This document shows, in pieces, positions 7,701 to 12,303 of a stretch of 12,303 nucleotides of DNA (the first letter of the stretch is position 1; the number at the start of each line of letters is the position of its first letter). The translations under genes and the position numbers were made by a program. This stretch comes from CAYZIC01 sp964478335 (GTDB taxonomy: Bacteria; Verrucomicrobiota; Kiritimatiellia; RFP12; DVOR01), in contig CAYZIC010000068.1 in NCBI GenBank assembly GCA_964478335.1, positions 1-12,303 on the forward strand. The letters are read 5' to 3'. Under the pieces are notes generated by a model, which did not search any database, was not told the DNA's origin, and worked only from the letters and a program-made list of their open reading frames with translations.

Positions 7701-10291
7701 TCTGCATCGAGGCCATTGACCTGCAAGGTCGACTGGCTGCCGTCATCAATAAAGGAGTTAAAGATGTTGGCCTTGACCACGCCAGCACCATTGGTGTAGT
7801 TGTTGCTACCCGTCGAGGTGAAGGTCACCCCTGGCACGGTCACACCATCGACACCATCCAGCGCCACACCGGTATTGACACGTGCGGGGAAGTTATTCCA
7901 GCCGTCTCCCGCGACGGGATAACCGCCGAAACGCTTCGCACCAGTCACGGCACCTTGACGGCCGTCACCATTATTCGAGCCAGCCATATTGATGCTCAGG
8001 AGAGTGTCTGGAATGGTGGGTTGCTCAGTCGCCAAGACCCATGCCCCATCAAAGTAGTAAAGGTGCCAAACCGCGTGATCAAAGGTCACGAGCGCGGGGT
8101 CGGTCTGTTTGGCCTGAATCACGGGGTAGACTTGGGTAAGCACCATCTTCGCGAGCGTTGCCTCGGGCACGCTCAAGGTAAAGGCACCACTCAGGGTTTC
8201 CTTGACAGAGATTGCCTCGCCATTGTAAGCGATCTGCGCACCGTTGCTTCCCGTGAGGGTGTCACAGACGAACGGTGCCTTGACCGAAAGCGTTGCTTGG
8301 TCAACGACGACAGCGGATTCTTCGACTAGCACAGCAAAGTCGCCGACAAATGGTCCCTTGAGCGTCATGGAGGAACCATTCAAGCTGCCCGAACCCACAA
8401 AGGCAATCGTCTTGCCAGCAGGTGCGCTGATGGAGCAATCGGCCATTTCGACCCAGGCATCAACGCCAATCTTTTGAGAATCGGTCGTGGCAATCTTGGT
8501 GGCAATATAGGGCACGAAGTGGCCAGCTGCGGCATCTGCCATTGGCTGCCAAACGGTATCGAGCCAAGAATCGCCATCTTTACCCACCCAAGTCATCACT
8601 TGGTCGGGCGTTGCGGGCGGTTGATCAGAGGTGCCCACCATGAGCATCGTCTTATCGGCGCTCAAAACGAGCGGTTCAGTGCTGTTGGCGACCTCAGGCA
8701 AGACACCGAGAATGCCCAAATCTGCTCGCACGAGAATGCGGTTATTCGGGTTGCGGTCTGCCAAATCAATCTTAGAGCCAGCCTCAAAGACCACACGACC
8801 TGGCACGAACAACGGTTTCTGGTCGACGAGCTTGAGGGTACCGCCGTCATAGATTGCCACGTGGTCGAGCGAAGAATCGCTCTTCACAATGCCGCCTTGG
8901 CCAACGGCCCAGGCGCGATTCCAAACAGAATCCGCCGCACCGAGGGTGCGTTCGCCATGGCGCCAAACCGGCACCGCGTGAGAAGAGATCGCCTGGACAT
9001 AATCCAGCGCCTCATCCATTTCGCCGACATAGATCGGCGACACCGACTTGCCATGGTCATAGAGCGCAAAGCGCGGCGTGGTCAAAGACGCATCCTCCTC
9101 GAATGCAATGACACACGAGCTCGAGATCTCCGCCTCTTGCAATTTGGTAAAGGTCGGCTTCGTTTTGCCAGAGACAATCAATGCCAAGCGCATCTGCGAT
9201 TGGGCAGCAGCGCGAGCTGCTGGCACACTCTCCGCCCAGCCAAAGACGCGTTTGGCAAAGAGCGTGGAGCTAATCTTATTTGCACCGCCCCCGGGCTTTT
9301 TGAGCGTGAGGTAGAGCGTGGTGTGCAAATCTTCACGCGCCCAGTTGCGTTTGATCGTGATAAGATTGCCATCAATCGTCGAAGAGAGCGCCCTGTGAGA
9401 GAACCATGCCTTATAGGCGTAGCCCTCAGGCAACTCAAGCGTCGTTTCCTTTCCAAAGGGGATACCATGAGGCAGACGAATCGAATCGGGACGCGAACGC
9501 ACCACCTTCTCCGACTTGTCCAACGTCAACGCAGTGAACTTGAGTTGCTTGAATTCGAGCCATGGATTGGCGAATTCCGATTCATTGGGTTGCGTTTGGG
9601 TCAAGACAAACTTAAAAGAGCCAATCGTAGCCGTCGGTTGCACCGCAGTAAAGAGGTAGGTATCTTGAATTGCCTTCGAGGTCGTCGAGGCCACATAGTG
9701 CTGCAAGGGCGTTTCTTTCCCGAGCGCATCAACAAAGTAGCCTTGGATCGAGAGATCCTTATAGTAGCTCTTGAGCGTCAACTTGATTGCAGGGTTTGCC
9801 TTGAGCGAAAGCGGTAGGGTCTGCACCACTTGCGGTTCATTCGCCAAGCGCCCCCAGCTGGTAATGATACCCGAATTGGGTCGATAGGCAATTTTGCCCG
9901 TCGTTTGGCAACTGGAGAGATCGAGGGCATGGCCATCGACAAATTCAGCGGGAGCGAAGAGGTGATCGACATCGTAGGTTTTGTGAGCAGTCGGTTGCAC
10001 CGTTGTCGTGATCCAGGACACTGGATCCGTCCAGCTCTGTCCACCATTCCAAGAGGTCGACACACCCAAGGTCGTCTCGCCCTCAAAGCCAGCCAAAGAA
10101 ATGGTGCGCTGATCGGGAGTCAACGCTTGCGTCGAGCTCTCGGTCGTTTGACCACCAGTCACCTTAAAATCCCACACGAGGATACCCACTTCGCTGATAC
10201 CGAGATCAAACCCATCACGCTTAATCTCAAGCTTGAGATAGCCCTTTTGCCCAGCAAGTTCACTCAAGTCAACCTGAGCAGGCTCAGGCAA
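1718..10291 (-). CDS. Giant secreted PATR-repeat protein; probably the C-terminal 85% of a gene split from the upstream peptidase by a frame change
   Basis: The 2857-codon frame ends at TAG (1718-1720). Its first residues (PEPAQVDLSELAGQKG) continue the jelly-roll domain begun by the peptidase frame upstream. The first possible start is TTG at 10291, with no ribosome binding site; there is no signal peptide and the first internal Met is residue 367. Independent translation is therefore doubtful. Residues about 1-760 are beta-rich linker and jelly-roll domains. Residues about 768-955 form a Gly/Asn-rich galactose-binding-like domain (YTVYVYMSTNNDTNF). Two tandem modules follow, roughly 965-1877 and 1878-2745, each with PATR motifs such as GNGTLTLDGANTYNGGT, NLVKCGTGMATLTK and NNSYTGG. 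The C-terminus holds a LRYEVSSDLKTW domain and ends FVKVVITW. There is no autotransporter beta-barrel or recognised anchor. PATR repeats normally build a beta-helix; a surface or secreted role is inferred. The long plus-strand open frames opposite this gene are shadows. Confidence 0.85.
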   Translation of the reverse strand: MPEPAQVDLSELAGQKGYLKLEIKRDGFDLGISEVGILVWDFKVTGGQTTESSTQALTPDQRTISLAGFEGETTLGVSTSWNGGQSWTDPVSWITTTVQPTAHKTYDVDHLFAPAEFVDGHALDLSSCQTTGKIAYRPNSGIITSWGRLANEPQVVQTLPLSLKANPAIKLTLKSYYKDLSIQGYFVDALGKETPLQHYVASTTSKAIQDTYLFTAVQPTATIGSFKFVLTQTQPNESEFANPWLEFKQLKFTALTLDKSEKVVRSRPDSIRLPHGIPFGKETTLELPEGYAYKAWFSHRALSSTIDGNLITIKRNWAREDLHTTLYLTLKKPGGGANKISSTLFAKRVFGWAESVPAARAAAQSQMRLALIVSGKTKPTFTKLQEAEISSSCVIAFEEDASLTTPRFALYDHGKSVSPIYVGEMDEALDYVQAISSHAVPVWRHGERTLGAADSVWNRAWAVGQGGIVKSDSSLDHVAIYDGGTLKLVDQKPLFVPGRVVFEAGSKIDLADRNPNNRILVRADLGILGVLPEVANSTEPLVLSADKTMLMVGTSDQPPATPDQVMTWVGKDGDSWLDTVWQPMADAAAGHFVPYIATKIATTDSQKIGVDAWVEMADCSISAPAGKTIAFVGSGSLNGSSMTLKGPFVGDFAVLVEESAVVVDQATLSVKAPFVCDTLTGSNGAQIAYNGEAISVKETLSGAFTLSVPEATLAKMVLTQVYPVIQAKQTDPALVTFDHAVWHLYYFDGAWVLATEQPTIPDTLLSINMAGSNNGDGRQGAVTGAKRFGGYPVAGDGWNNFPARVNTGVALDGVDGVTVPGVTFTSTGSNNYTNGAGVVKANIFNSFIDDGSQSTLQVNGLDADRTYTVYVYMSTNNDTNFSAPFVNGTQYSYSNGYTQAGSANWGSSATTTLVDTVAVEGSNYLKIVGVSGPTITVNGKRNGGARGGIAAIQVVSEPRKSEIAPISLSGLSGQVKWSELPWAEGVNKWLNAKTLTITADNTDPVEILFDVPVSAQALVVSGSGTVTFAEPISAAIQVTIADFDFAAAGKTTVDFPTANAPIKVGSHTTLTHTMAGNATLGEGKTLTLKGEQAFTNNNVWTHNQEGLIEFAAPAGVSQSLNLAGQGEVKMRYLWSGKGDYTMLSYKDDNSVITDKMGGDKPFIEVNGAALTFEAQNLFGWNNGYQTKGVVKLSGTAEAPATLTYKPHGGATASLSGRWFLEGHATIVSQHTNANNFRIKQSGTVENPNIVVADNAVAALQLTDAGMTIEGGKVVFIQVGEGATFSITGAVKSMGDNCKINKTGNGTLTLDGANTYNGGTSVTAGTVVATQAKSFGTGAATFAEGTTLAVDVADTQTIATTITGAGNLVKCGTGMATLTKTSLTGTTAIEAGVLNIGAARSFKLDSLATGAKLAVNATTAELNAKSLSVTLTGAVAAVPADAFAVYVVGTRVPLASVTTTNKVVTATLQGSESAIEITGNGLVASTALADVNALTDLTLTVNEPTTLTMDKAVVAKLITVTGTGSLTLTGSQKLLSATVVRVQADLSATPATLGFTSVDIAAGKRFTNTNTGHLKLPTVTGAGTYVKQGNGNLEAETLPTTPIVFDAPSRLMMTKGTGAAFNIIMNQGSLFVGISAPLNSPNAKITLKADTTMILENGDNGWTKTQIIVDAPKGEVTIAGSVYGNTTNLSGSLSGTGTVNFKRNGGWQNKVTVSGLVSGDLKLKSYADQNGFDLTNVNNSYTGGTEVMNLLSGNPKAFGSGDIVVAATGKLTINGNDPLTIKPNQALGGAGQIVGNVAFEAGAILDASQGTLTITKNLTGTPTIRLPETPAEDMLLVRCTNPSAADAFEWQVEGSSDWRVDATTEGYVLKAASAIASARVSLANWSGNVVWANLPWTNTTEGWSDLEVVTIQADNTVPVTIALSDAVSTKIFVVTGGGDVTITPVMGSLSAESYNLADATGKVTLNLDTGAAPIKAGAQTICAKTMTGTATLGEGKKLTLKGEQTLTNATAWVHNQPGVIEFAAPAGVTQSLDLKGQAGVKTRYLWSGKGDYTMVSYNDDNSVNTTNMSADKPFIEVNGASLTFEAQNLFGWQNGYQTKGVVKLSGTAEAPATLTYKPHGGATASLSGRWFLEGHATIVSQHTNANNFRIKQSGTVENPNIVVADNAVAALQLTDAGMTIEGGKVVFIQVGEGATFSITGAVKSMGDNCKINKTGNGTLTLDGANTYNGGTSVTAGTVVATQAKSFGTGAATFAEGTTLAVDVADTQTIATTITGVGNLVKCGTGMATLTKTSLTGKTAIEAGALNIGETRAAKLDAIEPGAMLAVNATSAEIEAKALSVTLTGAVEALSADSLAIYVAGSRLSASVSTTDNVVTATLQGSAASIELTGADLVASTALATVNALTDLTLVVNDAATLAMDKAIAAKSIIVTGTGSLTLTGSQKLLSATTLAAQADVTASTTTLGFTSVEIATGKTFTYANGAQMNLPTLSGAGTYVKQGTGKIVVNNGLPTTPIVFDGKADLAMSGSSDVAFNITMKQGRFDLPYGCKLSSTEATLTLEAGTTFELRNGDSGLIKTKIFIKAPQGEVSICGSIYGNNTNLAGPISGEGTLHFKKTGRNQNKLTVSGVISGAIKVVSDADNGGISLTNANNSYTGGTVVNAKGRIGGSGKIPGTLQVAAGGFINRNYGILTVDTLAGTPTFILPTTPKAGLLLLKSTNPSATVAAASKVNTGDWRVGITDEGYVLRAPGNLPVWVPEGSDTPELEVAFDAWKTKFNVTDTTSAEACEKQFLLGIAPNAEPTIAITKLTINPDGTVTITHDREAINGKLRYEVSSDLKTWTRVDSLTGQAAKFVKVVITW
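2060..4660 (-). repeat. Tandem module 2 of the giant protein (C-terminal copy)
   Basis: The module runs from RVSLANWSGNVVWANLPW to DEGYVLRAPG, directly after module 1. Its last third is about 35 residues shorter than module 1: after NNSYTGGT it goes almost at once to IGGSGKIPGTLQV, while module 1 has an extra PATR-like stretch (FGSGDIVVAATGKLTINGN) first. Confidence 0.8.
3469..4015. repeat. 547-bp exact direct repeat, copy in module 2
   Basis: This is the partner of 6202-6748. Sequence just outside differs clearly, for example about 80-85% identity over the next 150 bp on the high-coordinate side, so identity stops abruptly rather than fading. Confidence 0.85.
4660..7400 (-). repeat. Tandem module 1 of the giant protein (N-terminal copy)
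   Basis: The module runs from LSGLSGQVKWSELPW to EGYVLKAASA. It contains a strand-rich opening, an AQNLFGW-NNGYQTKGVV segment, PATR motifs, an LTLTGSQKLLSAT segment, and a closing DWRVDATTEGYVL segment. Each part recurs in the same order in module 2. Over the central part the two copies are collinear at an exact offset of 2733 bp (911 codons). Confidence 0.8.
6202..6748. repeat. 547-bp exact direct repeat, copy in module 1
   Basis: By eye this segment is identical base for base to 3469-4015. Identity is bounded by mismatches at 6201/3468 and 6749/4016. The segment codes for the shared FFIQVGEGATFSITG-to-PATR region. Confidence 0.85.
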
Positions 10292-10313
10292 GACCCAGCG
10301 GTTACGCCCCCCT
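10264..10313 (-). other. Frame-change site between peptidase and giant frames (G6 tract, slippery heptamer, hairpin)
   Basis: On the minus strand the peptidase reads GAG GGG GGC GTA across six G (10307-10312) and stops at TGA (10264-10266). Reading one G more, or slipping back one base on G GGG GGC (10306-10312), gives EGGRNRWVLPEPAQVDLS and joins the giant frame. This removes the break in the jelly-roll domain. The joined frame from 11787 to 1718 would encode 3356 residues. A perfect hairpin CCTGAG-cctg-CTCAGG (10273-10288) begins 17 nt after the heptamer. Confidence 0.8.
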
Positions 10314-11787
10314 CGACACGAAACGACATCCGCTCAGACTTCCAAATCTCAGACCAGGCAGCCCGATCCTCAGAATAGAGGATCTTGACGCGATAGCCAT
10401 GCGAATAAGAGGCGTAGTTAAAGGTGAGCTTGGCACCTTCATTAAAGTTAAAGATTGGCTTAATCGTAAAGGCATTTGGATCACCCCCTCTTAACAAGGC
10501 ACCCGTCTGCCTCGCACCCGAATCATAGATTTGATTTGTCGAAATATAGACATCACCATTCGCCTCAACCTCATCCATTGAGGTGAGCGGGTTTTCGTAA
10601 GCAGGAGCCTCGCCCTTGCCTGGCGTACGAATCTCGAGACGCTGAGCATACCCAGGGTAAGCTTTCTCGACGTAGTCAGCGATCTCCCAATGGATCTCAT
10701 CGTCTTGAGCGGAGATACTTGAGCAAGGCGACATGATTGCCGCTGGCACGGGATGAAAACCGCGATACTGCTCCAAGTGAGAAACGGGCTTAGACCATGA
10801 TTCGACATAGCCCCAACCGTAGTTCTCATTGATAAAGAGCTCGCCATTCTGCTCACGATAACCATCGATAACCACCGCGTGACCTGGCACTGTGCTGGGA
10901 ATGACACGACCGTTATCCAGCTCACCCTTGAGTTCTCCCGTCCACTTATTACGATCTGTGGCGAGCGTGGTCATGAGCCAAGAGTCGGAGTAGAACCACC
11001 CCTCCTTACAGCGCCCCAATGCCACACCTAATTGAGCAGCACTGCCACCCGACATAAAGGTCATCTTAGACAAAATAGCCGCATCCATGAGGAAACGCCC
11101 CACGGCCGTTGATTCGCGATCCGTGCGATTGGGCACGACGCGCTCCATCGCATCCCAGTCATAACGCACCGACAAGTCGGGTTGGAAATCGCCATGGTAA
11201 AAAACCTTGTTTCCCGAAACAGGCCAGCGGTAGTAGGCCGTCATAATCGAAACAGCCGTCGCCACACAGCCCACAGGCATTCCCTGCGGGACAAACATAT
11301 TATAAGGATAGTTCTGCTGCCAAGCATGACGCGTCAAAGGCCCCACCTGCTTAAAGTCCGCAGTGCGCGACATCATCCCCATCAGACCCGCTCGCGGCAT
11401 CTGCAACGCCGTCCAAACAGGGAACTCACGTCCCTTAGCAATCGCACGGACCTGTTCTTGCACCATCAGCTCACGCATTGCGACCTGCGATTCATTCACG
11501 CAGCTGTCAGCATAACTCGAGCGTTGAGAGAATTCCAACACCGCATCCATGCACGTGTCACTTCCCATCACCATGTATCCCTGCGGCTTCAACGAAACCA
11601 CATAGATCGGCTGCACGACATCCTTAAAGGCATGCGCCTCAATCGAGCCAATCTCATACGACTCAAACCCTGGCGAACGCACCATCCAGCGTTCTGCCAC
11701 TTGGCGAATCTCCGACAACGCGACCTCGCGTGCAAACGAGATGCACGCACATGCGCCAACCAACAATGACAATAGTAATTTTTTCAT
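10264..11787 (-). CDS. Secreted C10-family (streptopain-like) cysteine peptidase, truncated in its C-terminal jelly-roll domain
   Basis: The 507-residue frame starts best at the ATG at 11787 (MKKLLLSLLVGACACISFA), a clear signal peptide with cleavage after SFA-19. A longer frame from 11859 adds 24 residues before the Lys pair and is unlikely. An alternative lipobox-like VGAC (10-13) cannot be excluded. Residues about 20-105 match the Spi/C10 prodomain pattern (IYVVSLKPQGYMVMGSD). The peptidase core has WQQNYPYN (156-163, oxyanion Gln), PVGCVATAVS (171-180, catalytic Cys174), PGHAVVIDGY (301-310, catalytic His303) and NYGWG (322-326), where streptopain has NWGWG. Residues about 405-494 begin a jelly-roll domain (AKLTFNYASYSHGYRVKILYSED) that is cut off when the frame ends after an unrelated tail (VTAGSCLSLLRLT). 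The family cleaves proteins outside the cell; the substrate here is unknown. No strong ribosome binding site is seen, only GGGA 6 nt before the ATG. Confidence 0.85.
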   Translation of the reverse strand: MKKLLLSLLVGACACISFAREVALSEIRQVAERWMVRSPGFESYEIGSIEAHAFKDVVQPIYVVSLKPQGYMVMGSDTCMDAVLEFSQRSSYADSCVNESQVAMRELMVQEQVRAIAKGREFPVWTALQMPRAGLMGMMSRTADFKQVGPLTRHAWQQNYPYNMFVPQGMPVGCVATAVSIMTAYYRWPVSGNKVFYHGDFQPDLSVRYDWDAMERVVPNRTDRESTAVGRFLMDAAILSKMTFMSGGSAAQLGVALGRCKEGWFYSDSWLMTTLATDRNKWTGELKGELDNGRVIPSTVPGHAVVIDGYREQNGELFINENYGWGYVESWSKPVSHLEQYRGFHPVPAAIMSPCSSISAQDDEIHWEIADYVEKAYPGYAQRLEIRTPGKGEAPAYENPLTSMDEVEANGDVYISTNQIYDSGARQTGALLRGGDPNAFTIKPIFNFNEGAKLTFNYASYSHGYRVKILYSEDRAAWSEIWKSERMSFRVEGGVTAGSCLSLLRLT

Positions 11788-11800
11788 CACATATCCCATA

Positions 11801-11829
11801 AGTGTAACCATAAACAATATCAGAGGCAA
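11801..11829 (-). promoter_or_regulatory. Candidate proximal promoter of the peptidase gene
   Basis: On the minus strand, -35 TTGCCT (11824-11829) and -10 TACACT (11801-11806) are spaced by exactly 17 nt. Each matches the sigma70 consensus at four of six positions. It would leave a very short leader before the ATG at 11787, so it is weaker as a candidate than the promoter in R2 copy 2. Confidence 0.3.
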
Positions 11830-12010
11830 CCAAACCGCACACCCAAAGGAAATGCACATTCAATCAAAACTCCAACGCATCAACATCAACCGATTCACAG
11901 CCAGCAGAGCCGTCTCATACGAGTCACAAACCCGTGCGACAGATGAATCAATTCGCCCAATTAGTAGCAAGTAGCGTGCCAAGACAGCGGCTGCGCTGCT
12001 AGTCCGAGTC
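11830..12010. other. Non-coding leader region upstream of the peptidase
   Basis: No gene is recognised. On the minus strand a stop-free stretch reads LLLIGRIDSSVARVCDSYET and ends at a TGA near 11860. It has no start codon of normal type and no recognisable family, and may be chance or a gene remnant. If transcription starts in R2 copy 2, this region is part of an untranslated leader of about 310 nt. Confidence 0.4.
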
Positions 12011-12063
12011 TAGAATTCGAGTTCGAGTGCTATGGGTGGGGCGGCTGCCCCACGCCCTGCCTA
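12011..12063. repeat. Intergenic palindromic repeat R1, copy 2
   Basis: The 17-mer TTCGAGTTCGAGTGCTA (12016-12032) is followed by hairpin GTGGGGC-ggct-GCCCCAC (12036-12053) and GCCCTGCCTA. Compared with copy 1, the two innermost stem pairs change from A-T and T-A to G-C and C-G, so pairing is kept. Confidence 0.8.
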
Positions 12064-12091
12064 CGAGAGGGCTACGCCTCCTTGCGCTAAT

Positions 12092-12120
12092 TTGAGTATC
12101 ACAAGAGGATAGCATATAAT
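12092..12120 (+). promoter_or_regulatory. Candidate plus-strand promoter in R2 copy 2
   Basis: TTGAGT (12092-12097), a 17-nt spacer and a consensus TATAAT (12115-12120) face right. No plus-strand gene is visible downstream within the window and the -10 is not conserved in copy 1, so this may be chance. Confidence 0.3.
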
Positions 12121-12135
12121 GGCGGTAGAAGTCAA
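12106..12135 (-). promoter_or_regulatory. Candidate promoter in R2 copy 2 reading toward the peptidase
   Basis: On the minus strand, -35 TTGACT (12130-12135) and -10 TATCCT (12106-12111) are spaced by 18 nt, with TGC before the -10. The R1 hairpin copy 2 would lie in the transcribed leader. Confidence 0.45.
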
Positions 12136-12148
12136 GCCTATAAGGTGG

Positions 12149-12252
12149 TCAACTAATAAACGCGAATGAAAAGGTTTCTTCTAGAATTAAAATTCTATGT
12201 TACTCAAGGCGTAAAAGAAAAGAATGCGGCATCACTTTGAGTGCATTTTTAA
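12149..12252. other. AT-rich non-coding DNA between R2 and the intron end
   Basis: No gene is seen. The stretch contains the AT-rich palindrome TAGAATTAAAATTCTA (12182-12197) and a spaced inverted pair ACTCAA (12203-12208) / TTGAGT (12236-12241). On the minus strand this is the 3' exon side of the intron. Confidence 0.4.
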
Positions 12253-12303
12253 ATCGAGTAGGCGGGGTATTTCACCCGCCTCTCACACCACCCGGCATGC
12301 GGT
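12253..12303 (-). mobile_element. 3' end of a group II intron (domain V 3' strand and domain VI)
   Basis: Read on the minus strand, ACCGCATGCCGGGT (12290-12303) fits the 3' strand of domain V. It is followed by a short linker and a helix: GAG (12282-12284) plus AGGCGGG (12275-12281), paired with CCCGCCT (12260-12266) and CTC (12256-12258). A single unpaired A (12259) lies between the last two. A bulged branch-point A seven nucleotides from a GAT (AY-type) 3' end is the hallmark of group II domain VI. The GGTGGTGTGAGAGG...CCTACTCGAT wording also matches my memory of bacterial group II intron ends. The rest, including any reverse transcriptase, would lie beyond the right edge. A 5'-truncated remnant is possible. 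Confidence 0.7.

Larger units (their letters stand above)
12080..12148. repeat. Intergenic repeat R2, copy 2
   Basis: This is the 69-bp partner of 1184-1250. Here it lies on the high-coordinate side of R1, while copy 1 lies on the low-coordinate side. Both copies have the same orientation and lie upstream of a minus-strand secreted-protein gene. Confidence 0.8.

Noticed and set aside
8474..9817. Plus-strand open frame of 447 codons
   Set aside because: It is an antisense shadow of the giant frame with an Arg/His-rich composition and no signal, domain or ribosome binding site.
11880..11960. Possible tRNA-like segment in the peptidase leader
   Set aside because: Short complementary pieces catch the eye, but no acceptor stem, T-loop or proper anticodon stem-loop could be assembled on either strand.
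11182..11974. Plus-strand frames at 11182-11769 and 11741-11974
   Set aside because: They are antisense to the peptidase and its leader, rich in Arg/His/Asn, with no recognisable protein.

Overview
The window looks like a chromosomal stretch from a bacterium of the PVC group, most likely a gut or anaerobic Kiritimatiellota/Verrucomicrobiota lineage. This is an inference from protein style: a giant secreted protein built from autotransporter-associated beta-strand (PATR) repeats with no C-terminal barrel, a C10-type peptidase with jelly-roll domains, a 'LRYEVSSDLKTW' C-terminal domain, weak ribosome binding sites and hairpin-rich intergenic repeats. No taxonomic marker gene is present.

All supported genes lie on the minus strand. 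Read right to left: (1) 12253-12303 is the last 51 nt of what looks like a group II intron (domain V 3' strand plus domain VI with a bulged branch-point A). (2) 11788-12252 is non-coding and carries one copy each of two intergenic repeats, here called R1 (hairpin) and R2 (promoter-like). (3) 10264-11787 encodes a signal peptide, prodomain and C10 (streptopain-like) cysteine peptidase that breaks off inside a jelly-roll domain. (4) 1718-10291 is a giant reading frame that starts in the middle of the same jelly-roll domain, continues through beta-rich domains, and holds two tandem modules of about 0.9 kb of residues with PATR repeats. (5) 1136-1717 is non-coding: a terminator, a 12-bp palindrome, and further copies of R1 and R2. 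(6) 1-1135 is the 5' part of a secreted repeat protein that runs off the left edge. It has no stop codon inside the window, so it is easily missed.

The main result is that the peptidase and the giant frame are probably one gene. A six-G tract at 10307-10312 lies exactly where the jelly-roll domain changes frame; one more G (or a -1 ribosomal slip on G GGG GGC) gives a continuous protein of 3356 residues from the ATG at 11787 to the stop at 1718. The giant frame alone has no signal peptide, no convincing start, and no internal Met before residue 367. Whether this is a sequencing error, a mutation, phase variation or programmed frameshifting cannot be decided from the sequence.

The second result is in the non-coding DNA. 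R2 carries a plausible sigma70-type promoter facing the secreted-protein genes at both of its sites. R1 is a palindromic element whose stem differs between copies by paired, compensatory changes. Both appear before both secreted-protein transcription units, in swapped order, and a fragment of R1 overlaps the stop codon of the giant gene. The picture is of a locus for large secreted/surface proteins, with internal gene conversion and intergenic repeats shared between genes.
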